In this document: positions 44,759-54,229 of the stretch, one piece after another
Position numbering within the stretch: the stretch's first letter is position 1
Layout of the letters: the number at the start of each line of letters is the position of its first letter
Assembly (NCBI GenBank): GCA_001898825.1
Contig: MKVK01000046.1
Coordinates: 186,001-250,000, forward strand
DNA from: Magnetospirillum sp. 64-120
GTDB lineage: Bacteria; Pseudomonadota; Alphaproteobacteria; Rhodospirillales; Magnetospirillaceae
Reading direction: 5' to 3'
Length of the DNA: 64,000 nt
Notes under the pieces: model-generated
The model's database searches: none
The model's input: the letters and a program-made list of their open reading frames with translations, nothing else
What the model was told of the DNA's origin: nothing
Program-made: the position numbers and the translations under genes

Positions 44759-46918
44759 TCAGGCAGCGCGGATTTCCGTCAGGAAGGCCTTGACCTCGCC
44801 GGCCAGTTGGCTCGACACGTTTTGCAGAACGCGGGCGGCTTCGGTGACCTGGTCGGACATCAGTTTGGTTTCCTCGGCGGCACCGGCCACCATCGAGACG
44901 TTTTCCGCCGCGTGGTGGGTGCCTTCGGCGGCTTGGCCGACGCTGCGGGCGATTTCCTGGGTGGCGGCGCCTTGTTCCTCGACCGCCGCCGAGATGGCCG
45001 AGGACAGCTCGTTGATGTTCTCGATGGTCTGCGAGATCGAACTGATGGCGTCCACCGCCGTGCGGGTCTCGCTTTGGATGGCGGCGATCTGGCCGCTGAT
45101 TTCCTCGGTGGCCTTGGCGGTCTGGTTGGCCAGCGACTTCACTTCGCCGGCGACCACGGCGAAACCTTTTCCGGCTTCGCCCGCTCTTGCCGCCTCGATG
45201 GTGGCGTTCAGCGCCAGCAGATTGGTCTGGCTGGCGATCTGCTGGATCAGCGCCACCACTTCGCCGATGCGTGAGGCGGCGTCGGACAGGCCGCGCACGG
45301 TGGCGTCGGTGCGGTTCGCCTGTTGCACCGCGTCCGAGGCGATGGCGGCGGCGTGGCTGACCTGACGGGAAATTTCGTCCACCGACGACGACAGCTCGTG
45401 GGTGGCGGCCGACACCGCCTGAACGTTGCTGGTCACCTGGCTGGTCATGGCGGTGACGTTGCCGGCCTGAACCAGGGTCTGGTCGGCATTGCCGGACAAA
45501 GTCTGGGAATTGCCCAGCAGCGAATCCGACGACATCTGGATCAGTTCCACGATGTTGGCGACACGGCTGTCCAGCGAGGCGGCGACCCTTTCCATGTCGG
45601 CCTTGCGTTGAATGGCGGCCATCATCTCGGTTTCGGTCTTTTCCAGTTGGCCATAGCCCAGCTTGGCCTTGGTGGCCCGCAACAGAGCGTTCAGGCCATC
45701 GAATTCCTGAACGGTGGCCGGCGGGATCTCATAAGCCAGGTTGCCGCTGGCGATGGCGTCGAAATGCCTTTCCATGACCGACATGGGGCGACGGACGAAG
45801 CGCAACAGCCAAGACGCGGCCAATGTGGCGGCCACCACGGTGGCCAGCAAGGCGACCAGGACGACGATCTTGGCATGCTGAACGGCGTCGTTGGCGGCGT
45901 CGTAGGTGCGCTGGGCGTCGCCATTCTGGTAATCCAGCAGCAGATTCAGCGCGGCGCTGGCTTCCTTGTATTTGGGGCGAAGCGTGCTGCCGACATGCGC
46001 ACCCAAAGCGGCGGCATCGCCCTTTTTCATCATTTCCAGGGCCGGCAGAAGCCCGTTTTGGGCAAAATCGGCCTGCTTCCGGCTGAAATCCTCGGCCAGG
46101 GCGTGCTCGCCGGCGGGGTGGTCGCCGCTGTCATAGGCGTTCCAGTCCTCGGTGATCTTGGTCATGTTGGTTTCGGCGCGTTTGATGCGCTCGGGCATGG
46201 GCTGCCAGGTTTCGCCGCGCAGCAGCTCGATTTCCGCCGCCAGCACGTTTTCGAAATTGTCCTGCATCAGGCTGGCGACGCCGCCCAGGTTCAGCACCGC
46301 CTTGGTGTTGTCGTGGTAAAGGTCGCCGACATTGTCGCGCAGGCCTTCCATGCCGACGGTGCCCAGGGTGGCGATCAGGACCATGGCGGCGACCATGCCG
46401 CCCAGAACCGCGGACAGGCGGCCGCGGATGCTGGCGAAGAACACCTTCAGCCGGGCGGCCAGCCCGGTCTGGACCACGCGCCCTTCACGCACAGCCAGCC
46501 CCTGGGCCTTGCCGTCGCGAAAGCGGGCATAGATGCTTTCGGCTGTGGACACCTGTTCACGGCTGGGCTTGCTGCGGATGGACACAAAGCCGGCGACTTG
46601 GCCGTTTTCGATCACCGGCGTGACGTTGGCGCGCACCCAATAGAAGTCACCGTTCTTGCAGCGGTTCTTGACCAAGCCTTCCCACGGCTTGCCGTTCTTG
46701 ACGGTCGCCCAAAGGTCGGCGAAGGCCTCTTTCGGCATGTGGGGGTGGCGCACCAGATTGTGGGGCTGGCCGATCAGCTCGTCGCGGGTATAGCCGCTGA
46801 TGTCGACGAAGGCTTGGTTGACGAAGGTGATGCGGCCGCCGGTGTCGGTGCGCGAGACCAGCATCTCGCCGTCCTTCATGACGATTTCACGGGTGGTGAT
46901 CGGCTCGTTGATGCGCAT
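44759..46918 (-). CDS. Methyl-accepting chemotaxis protein with Aer-type PAS domain
   Basis: A 719-residue chemoreceptor. N-terminal PAS domain (about 10-125) of the Aer type ([45 protein letters not shown]), then a membrane helix (about 175-200), a helical periplasmic domain, a second helix (about 355-375), HAMP and the signalling hairpin with tip [29 protein letters not shown]. In Aer the matching Asp of VRHPDMP helps bind FAD; here it is His. The periplasmic domain implies a second input. ATG 46918 is used because GGGG lies 10-13 bases upstream. It splits the nucleotide-sugar genes galU-ugd and pgm. Confidence 0.93.
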   Translation of the reverse strand: MRINEPITTREIVMKDGEMLVSRTDTGGRITFVNQAFVDISGYTRDELIGQPHNLVRHPHMPKEAFADLWATVKNGKPWEGLVKNRCKNGDFYWVRANVTPVIENGQVAGFVSIRSKPSREQVSTAESIYARFRDGKAQGLAVREGRVVQTGLAARLKVFFASIRGRLSAVLGGMVAAMVLIATLGTVGMEGLRDNVGDLYHDNTKAVLNLGGVASLMQDNFENVLAAEIELLRGETWQPMPERIKRAETNMTKITEDWNAYDSGDHPAGEHALAEDFSRKQADFAQNGLLPALEMMKKGDAAALGAHVGSTLRPKYKEASAALNLLLDYQNGDAQRTYDAANDAVQHAKIVVLVALLATVVAATLAASWLLRFVRRPMSVMERHFDAIASGNLAYEIPPATVQEFDGLNALLRATKAKLGYGQLEKTETEMMAAIQRKADMERVAASLDSRVANIVELIQMSSDSLLGNSQTLSGNADQTLVQAGNVTAMTSQVTSNVQAVSAATHELSSSVDEISRQVSHAAAIASDAVQQANRTDATVRGLSDAASRIGEVVALIQQIASQTNLLALNATIEAARAGEAGKGFAVVAGEVKSLANQTAKATEEISGQIAAIQSETRTAVDAISSISQTIENINELSSAISAAVEEQGAATQEIARSVGQAAEGTHHAAENVSMVAGAAEETKLMSDQVTEAARVLQNVSSQLAGEVKAFLTEIRAA

Positions 46919-48778
<1,860 letters not shown>

Positions 48779-48779
<1 letters not shown>

Positions 48780-50155
48780 TGCCCCACACCTTCCACCCCA
48801 CCATCCTGCGCGAATACGACATTCGCGGAATCATCGGCGAAACGCTTTCCGCCGCCGATGCCCGCGCCATCGGCCAGGCCTTCGGCACCCGGGTCAGGAA
48901 CAACGGCGGCAGCACCGTCTGTGTCGGCTGGGACGGACGGCTGTCGTCACCCATGCTGGCCGAGGCCTTGATCGAGGGCTTGGTGGCCACCGGCTGCCAG
49001 GTTCGGGCGGTGGGGCGCGGACCGACGCCCATGCTGTATTACGCCGCCAAGGCGCGGGGCGCCGATGGCGGCATCATGGTTACCGGCAGCCACAACCCGC
49101 CCAACCACAACGGTTTCAAGATGGTGCTGGCGGGTAAGCCGTTCTTCGGCCCCGACATCAAGGATCTGGGGCGCATCGCCGCATCCGGCGACTACGCCAG
49201 CGGCCAGGGGGCGGCCAGCGCCGACGACATCGCCGACGAATATGCCGGCCGACTGGCCAAGGATTTCGACGGCGAACGCGGTCTGAACGTGGTGTGGGAC
49301 TGCGGCAACGGCGCGGCCGGCGAGATCGTCGGCAAGCTGACCCGTCTGTTGCCCGGCCACCACACCGTGTTGTTCGGCACCATCGACGGCAACTTCCCCA
49401 ACCACCACCCCGATCCCACCGAGCCGCACAATCTGGTGGACCTGCAAAAGGCGGTGGCCGATCTGGGGGCCGACATCGGCATCGCCTTCGACGGCGACGG
49501 CGACCGTATCGGGGTGATCGACGGCCAGGGCCGCATCCTGTGGGGCGACCAGATCCTGGTCATCCTGGCGGAAGACCTGCTGAAGACCCGACCCGGGGCC
49601 ACCATCATCGCCGACGTGAAAGCGTCCAAGGTGTTCTTCGACGAAGTGGCGCGGCTGGGCGGCACCGCGATCATGGGCCGTACCGGCCATTCGCTGATCA
49701 AGACCCAGATGGCGGAAATCGGCGCGCCCTTGGCCGGCGAGATGAGCGGACACATCTTCTTCGCCGACCGCTATTACGGTTTCGACGACGCGCTTTACGC
49801 CGCCGTGCGGCTGCTGGGCATCGTCGGGCGCTGGCCGAAACAAAGTCTGGCTGATCGCAAGGACCAGTTGCCGCACATGGTCAACACCCCGGAATTGCGT
49901 TTCGACTGCGCCGAGGACAAAAAGTTCCAGGTGGTGGCCGAAGTGCGCGAACGTCTGGCGGCTTCGGGTGCCTGCGTCAACTCCATCGACGGCGTGCGGG
50001 TGGACACCGCCGACGGCTGGTGGCTGCTGCGGGCGTCCAACACCCAAGCCGTGCTGGTGGCCCGCTGCGAGGCCGCCGATCGGGCCGGCCTGGGCCGTCT
50101 GCGGGCGGAGCTCGAGGCCCAGTTGCTGGCCAGCGGCGTGGAGCTGCCCGTGTGA
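48779..50155 (+). CDS. Phosphomannomutase/phosphoglucomutase (AlgC/ManB type)
   Basis: A 458-residue bacterial-type hexose phosphomutase. It has the catalytic Ser in [15 protein letters not shown], the metal loop [13 protein letters not shown] and the sugar-specificity loop [19 protein letters not shown], which matches dual-specificity PMM/PGM enzymes. It would make mannose-1-phosphate for GDP-mannose and deoxysugars. The start is ATG 48779 (TGATG overlap with pgm) or GTG 48776; both are compatible. Next gene overlaps its stop by GTGA. Confidence 0.94.
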
Positions 50156-50598
50156 ACCTGTTCTTTTTCGGCACCTTGATGGACGACGACGTGCGCTCCA
50201 TCGTCTGCGGCAAGGACGTGCCGGTGCGTCCCGCCAGCCTGCGCGGCTGGCGCCGACCGCATGTGGCCGGGCGGCATTATCCCATGCTGCTGGCGCAACC
50301 GGGGGCCCGACTGGCGGGTGTGGTGGCCCAAGACGTGGACGCCGAATCGGTCCGGCGTCTGCAAATTTATGAAGGTTGGGAATACGAGTTGCAGCCGTTC
50401 CGTCTGGAGACCGCCACCGGCCCGCTGGCCGCCCATGTCTTCACCTGTCCGCCGGGCATCGCCTGGGCCGAACCCGAATGGCGCCTGGATCGCTGGCAGA
50501 TGCGGCACAAGCGGGTGTTCCTGCCCGAACTGCGGCGCCAGATGGCGGTGGTGCTGGCCGGCGGCCAAGGCGGCGGCCGACTGTGGCCCGGAGCTTAG
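50152..50598 (+). CDS. Gamma-glutamylcyclotransferase-like (AIG2/GGCT fold) protein
   Basis: A 148-residue protein with the GGCT-fold signature: N-terminal [10 protein letters not shown], the [14 protein letters not shown] segment and IYEGWEYEL, where Glu would be the catalytic acid, followed by [13 protein letters not shown] proteins act on gamma-glutamyl amines or glutathione; substrate is not predictable here. The start is GTG 50152, overlapping the phosphomannomutase stop (GTGA). Together with pgm and the mutase it forms a three-gene overlapping run. Confidence 0.82.
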   Translation: MNLFFFGTLMDDDVRSIVCGKDVPVRPASLRGWRRPHVAGRHYPMLLAQPGARLAGVVAQDVDAESVRRLQIYEGWEYELQPFRLETATGPLAAHVFTCPPGIAWAEPEWRLDRWQMRHKRVFLPELRRQMAVVLAGGQGGGRLWPGA

Positions 50599-50644
50599 AG
50601 CGTGCTGTGGAAAACGCCGCTATAGCGCCCTAATGCCTATTTTC

Positions 50645-50675
50645 GTCATGCCCGGACTTGATCCGGGCATCCACA
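50645..50675 (+). repeat. Palindromic unit A
   Basis: ATGCCCGG-acttgat-CCGGGCAT (50648-50670), in a GTC...CCACATGG context. Pattern of widespread alphaproteobacterial intergenic palindromes. Confidence 0.7.
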
Positions 50676-50719
50676 TGGCGTCGCCTAACCATCTGTTCTC
50701 AATAATATTCTTGCGGAGA

Positions 50720-50753
50720 TACATGGATGGCCGGGTCAAGCCCGGCCATGACG
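50720..50753 (-). repeat. Palindromic unit B, inverted relative to A
   Basis: ATGGCCGGG-tcaag-CCCGGCCAT (50727-50749) with CATGGATGG before and GACG after: the reverse complement of unit A with a few changes. A and B can also pair with each other over the 50-bp gap. Confidence 0.7.
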
Positions 50754-50841
50754 AATCAAGCAAAATGGCAGGGCCTCCGAGTTTTTCCGCAGCCTGCTAG
50801 AGCGTGCCGCGCGAAATCTGAAACGGTTCCGCAAGAAAAGC

Positions 50842-50867
50842 GTCATGCCCGCTTTCACGGGCATGAC
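50842..50867. repeat. Palindromic unit C / hairpin after cbiX
   Basis: GTCATGCCCG-ctttca-CGGGCATGAC is a perfect 10-bp stem. It lies 34 bp after the cbiX stop on the minus strand and may act as its terminator. Sequence is related to unit A. Confidence 0.6.
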
Positions 50868-50900
50868 GGGCCGAGTGGTGCCGATTTCAAGTGTGCGGCT

Positions 50901-51671
50901 CTAAGGGGCAGGACTTAACGCGGCCTTGGCCATCTCGGCGATGATGTCCACCAGTTCCGGTTCGGCCCCCAGGCCAGTGGCCAGACGCACGGTGCGGCCG
51001 GCGATCTCGACCGGGCCGGTTTGGCCGGAAATCAACCCGAACAAGGGCGGGATGTCCTGGCTGGCGTGCATGCCTTGCGCCACCAGCAGCGGCAGCGCCA
51101 CCACCTTGTCGCCCTTGACCAGATCTTGCCAGTCCTGGGCGAAGGGGGCTTGTTCCAGGAAACACAGCGCCACCTCTGCGAAATAATTCTGCTGGGCGAT
51201 GGCGGCGGCGATGGCGCGGGGCGTGTCGCCGGCGCCACCCGGACGCGACGACCCGTGGGCGATCAGCAACAGGCTGGTGTCTTGCGGCATCCAGCCGTTT
51301 TCCCGGCCGACTCCGTCGGCGCGACAGGCCATCAGGCCAGGAATGCGAGGGTTGCCGCCGGCCGGGGCGGTGTAATGGATGACACGGCCGTCACGGCGGG
51401 TCAGGCTGCCGTCCAGCCCCATGGCCTTTGGGATCAAGCTGTCGGTGTAGTAACCCTTGCCGGCGAAGACCGGGATCACCACCACCTGCTTGGCGTGAAC
51501 CATATCCAGCGCTTGGGCCAGATAGGGTTCCTGCTTCATGAACACCGCCACCACCTCGGAGCAGATGCCGCTTTGCCGCAACTGATCGGCCAGGGCCAGG
51601 ATGGGGGCGGCGCTTTCCGGGTGGCGTGACGAGCCATGGCCGACCAGGATCAGGGCGGTGCCGTCGTTCAT
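50901..51671 (-). CDS. cbiX: Sirohydrochlorin chelatase CbiX (two-domain)
   Basis: A 256-residue protein with two CbiX repeats, each with a conserved His motif: LILVGHGSSRHP in the first and LLLIAHGSSRPGGAG in the second; these His groups bind the inserted metal (Co or Fe) in sirohydrochlorin. Some two-domain family members also contain a Cys or His-rich tail; none is seen. It starts in an ATGA overlap with cobA, giving a two-enzyme unit for siroheme or cobalamin precursors. The dehydrogenase step (precorrin-2) is not encoded here. Confidence 0.88.
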   Translation of the reverse strand: MNDGTALILVGHGSSRHPESAAPILALADQLRQSGICSEVVAVFMKQEPYLAQALDMVHAKQVVVIPVFAGKGYYTDSLIPKAMGLDGSLTRRDGRVIHYTAPAGGNPRIPGLMACRADGVGRENGWMPQDTSLLLIAHGSSRPGGAGDTPRAIAAAIAQQNYFAEVALCFLEQAPFAQDWQDLVKGDKVVALPLLVAQGMHASQDIPPLFGLISGQTGPVEIAGRTVRLATGLGAEPELVDIIAEMAKAALSPAP

Positions 51672-52444
51672 GCCTGTTGGGCCTGATCCTGGATGCCGTC
51701 GTGATGGAACCAATCCAGGGCCCCGGCCAAGGACACCACCCGGCCGACGATGATCAGGGTCGGCGCCTTCAATCCGGCGGCCTTGGCCTGGGCATCCAAG
51801 CTGGAAAGCGTGCCGATGATCCGGCGCTGACGGGGCGTGGTGCCGTTCTGGATGGCCGCCGCCGGCATGTCCGGGGACAGACCGGCCTTGATCAGTTCGT
51901 CGGAAATCAACGACAGGTTGGACAGGCCCATATAGATGGCGAGCGTGCAATCGGCGTCGGCCAGCTTGGTCCAATCGTAATCCAGCGGCTTGCCGTCGCG
52001 GCAATGACCGGGCAGGAAACGCACGCCCTGGGACAGGCCGCGATGAGTCAGCGGAATGCCGGCATAGGTGGCGCAGCCGGATGCCGAGGAAATGCCCGGC
52101 ACAACTTCGAAGGGGATGCCCGCCTTGGACAAGACTTCCGCTTCTTCCGATCCGCGGCCGAAGACGAAGGGGTCGCCACCCTTCAGGCGCACCACCGTGC
52201 GGCCGCTTTTGCCCAAGGACACAAGCAATTCGTTGATTTCGTCCTGGCCCAGCTCGTGCTTGGCGGTCTGCTTGCCGGCATAGATGCGGGTGACGCCATG
52301 GGGGATCAGTTCCATGATTTCCGGGCTGACCAGACGGTCGAACACCACCACCTCGGCCTGGCCGATCAGGCGCAGCGCCTTGACCGTCAAAAGGTCCGGG
52401 TCGCCGGGGCCGGCCCCCACCAGATACACCTTGCCTGTCGTCAT
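51668..52444 (-). CDS. cobA: Uroporphyrinogen-III C-methyltransferase (SUMT)
   Basis: SUMT makes precorrin-2 by two SAM-dependent methylations, the first step toward siroheme and cobalamin. The 258-residue product has the tetrapyrrole methylase motifs VYLVGAGPGDPDLLTVKA and VRLKGGDPFVFGRG, and PGISSASGCATYAGIPLTHR. Length matches stand-alone CobA. ATG 52444 has AGGAG 7-11 bases upstream; a further in-frame ATG at 52507 would add residues without family match. Operon with cbiX; divergent from the potassium-channel gene across a 201-bp AT-rich region in which no riboswitch was recognised. Confidence 0.95.
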   Translation of the reverse strand: MTTGKVYLVGAGPGDPDLLTVKALRLIGQAEVVVFDRLVSPEIMELIPHGVTRIYAGKQTAKHELGQDEINELLVSLGKSGRTVVRLKGGDPFVFGRGSEEAEVLSKAGIPFEVVPGISSASGCATYAGIPLTHRGLSQGVRFLPGHCRDGKPLDYDWTKLADADCTLAIYMGLSNLSLISDELIKAGLSPDMPAAAIQNGTTPRQRRIIGTLSSLDAQAKAAGLKAPTLIIVGRVVSLAGALDWFHHDGIQDQAQQA

Positions 52445-52645
52445 CTTGGTCTCCTGTCCGCCCTGTTCGGTATTTTGTTTATTATGTTGATCTAATGTAG
52501 CGGTCATCGTCTTCGGGCTGCCAGCAAAATCACGACTTCAGCGAAATTGGCATGATTCATCGGCCATTGCGAGACCTAGAACGAAAAGCTACCTTCGCCG
52601 AAAGTATCACCCCACCCCCCAGTTCATACCCAGGAAAAGCCGGCC

Positions 52646-53632
52646 GTGAACGCCAGCCCCGCATCGCATAAAGCCCATGCCCGTCACCGTTCCTTGCGGC
52701 GGACGGTCTATCATATGCTGGGTGGCGAAGGTCACAGCGATCCTTGGGTCAAGGCCGTCGACTGGTTCCTGATCGTCATGGTGGCGCTGAACGTGCTGGC
52801 GGTGGTGCTGGAATCCATCGAGCATCTGTCCATCGCCCATGGCCCGGTCTTCCACGCCTTCGACCTGTTCTCGGTGGCGGTGTTCAGCGTCGAATACCTG
52901 CTGCGGCTGTGGACGGCGGTGGAACTGAACGACAAACGCTTCCACCATCCGGTCTATGGGCGGTTGCGCTGGATGGTCTCGCCCATGGCGCTGATCGACC
53001 TGCTGGCGGTGTTGCCATTCTATTTGGGCATGTTCGTGGAAATGGACCTGCGCGCCATCCGCGTGCTGCGGGTGCTGCGGGTGTTCAAGTTGGGTCGCTA
53101 TTCCATGGCCATGAGCGTCATGGTGGCGGTGGCGCGCCAGGAAACCCGCGCCATCGGCGCCGTGCTGTTCGTCATGCTGGTGGTGCTGATCTTCACCTCA
53201 AGCCTGATGTATCTGTTCGAACACCACGCCCAGCCCCATGTCTTCGCCGACATACCCACCGCCATGTGGTGGTCGGTGGTGACGCTGACCACCTTGGGCT
53301 ATGGCGACATGGTGCCCATCACGCCTTTGGGTCGCATGCTGGGCGGGCTGACCGCTATTTTGGGTGTGGGCATGATCGCGTTGCCGGCCGGTGTGTTGGC
53401 GTCGGGCTTTTCCGAACAGATCCGGCAGCGCCGCCAGGAATATCGCGAAGCGGTGGAACGCGCCCTGGAAGACGGCACCATCACCCGGCGTGAACGCCGT
53501 CACCTGGACGATGTCCGTCTGCAACTGGGGCTGTCCGAGGAACAGGCGGCGGCCATTCTGGAACACGCGGTCAAGCATCCCGATCATTGTCCCCATTGCG
53601 GTGGGGTGCTGCACCGGGGCGACGGCGCCTAG
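52646..53632 (+). CDS. Voltage-gated potassium channel (Kv type)
   Basis: A 328-residue six-helix channel. The S4 voltage sensor has Arg/Lys at every third position (R136, R139, R142, R145, K148), and the pore helix ends in the potassium filter TTLGYGD (215-221). S5-S6 and a cytoplasmic C-terminal segment follow; a coiled helical region (EQIRQRRQEYREAVERALE) and a SHOCT-like helix precede the tail, which ends with HPDHCPHCGGVLH, a CxxC plus His cluster able to bind metal. Start is GTG 52646 with AGGAAAAG upstream. It is convergent with the next gene and their ends overlap by four bases. Confidence 0.9.
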   Translation: MNASPASHKAHARHRSLRRTVYHMLGGEGHSDPWVKAVDWFLIVMVALNVLAVVLESIEHLSIAHGPVFHAFDLFSVAVFSVEYLLRLWTAVELNDKRFHHPVYGRLRWMVSPMALIDLLAVLPFYLGMFVEMDLRAIRVLRVLRVFKLGRYSMAMSVMVAVARQETRAIGAVLFVMLVVLIFTSSLMYLFEHHAQPHVFADIPTAMWWSVVTLTTLGYGDMVPITPLGRMLGGLTAILGVGMIALPAGVLASGFSEQIRQRRQEYREAVERALEDGTITRRERRHLDDVRLQLGLSEEQAAAILEHAVKHPDHCPHCGGVLHRGDGA

Positions 53633-54177
53633 TCCAGCTTGTCCGGGTCCAAGGGCACCGGGCCTTTCACCGATGGATTGATGCGCAGCCCGGGAACCGG
53701 AATGTCGGCGACGCAACGGGCGTCGGCCAGCGCCACCCGGCGGTGGGTGACCTGGGCATGGGTCAGGGCCAGGGCCAGCAGGTCGGCGGCGAACAGGCCG
53801 GTGGCGGGGATCATCAACTGCCCGCTCAAGGCCCCCAGCAGGGGAATGGCGAACAACAGCGGCACCGCCAGGAACAGAAAGGCGTCGCGCCAGCGCTTGG
53901 CCCGCATGACCGACGCCGCCAGCAGGGCAAAGGGCGACTTGACCACCAGTTCCACGCCGGCATGGGCGATCACCTGGACCGCCACCTTGCGTGACGCGGC
54001 GGGCAGGCCGTCATCGTCGAAATTGGCCAGCAGGAACAAACCGCTGGCATCGGCGGTGAAGGTTACCGGCAGGGCGTTGCTGGGCCAGCGCTCGCGCGGG
54101 ATGTGCGGGCGGATCAGGCGGAAGACTTCCTGGCTGAACGGCGAAGCGGCGGAAAGGTAAACGAGGTCTTTGGTCAC
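53629..54177 (-). CDS. Unassigned small membrane protein
   Basis: A 182-residue protein with a soluble N-terminal half and two hydrophobic segments (about 98-118, WRDAFLFLAVPLLFAIPLLG, and about 120-138, LMIPATGLFAADLLALAL). No family is recognised. It lies 52 bp after the MBL/cNMP/hemerythrin gene on the same strand, so may be its last operon member, and its end overlaps the potassium-channel gene end (53629-53632). No catalytic motif is visible. Confidence 0.6.
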   Translation of the reverse strand: MTKDLVYLSAASPFSQEVFRLIRPHIPRERWPSNALPVTFTADASGLFLLANFDDDGLPAASRKVAVQVIAHAGVELVVKSPFALLAASVMRAKRWRDAFLFLAVPLLFAIPLLGALSGQLMIPATGLFAADLLALALTHAQVTHRRVALADARCVADIPVPGLRINPSVKGPVPLDPDKLD

Positions 54178-54229
54178 GGCCTGGGTCCTGGAGGCTAAGT
54201 GTGCAGCTTAGCCCCAGGCGGGCCTGGGC

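Larger units (their letters stand above)
50599..50900. repeat. Repeat-rich spacer with three palindromic units
   Basis: This 302-bp gene-free gap contains three hairpins (listed separately), two of which are inverted versions of one sequence, plus near-identical short direct repeats, AGAGCGTGCTG near 50597 and AGAGCGTGCCG near 50799, flanking the block. It has no gene and resembles REP/BIME-like intergenic repeats of alphaproteobacteria. Confidence 0.7.

Noticed and set aside
52445-52645. Cobalamin riboswitch before cobA
   Set aside because: No B12-box-like sequence or conserved core was recognised in the 201-bp gap; it is simply AT-rich.
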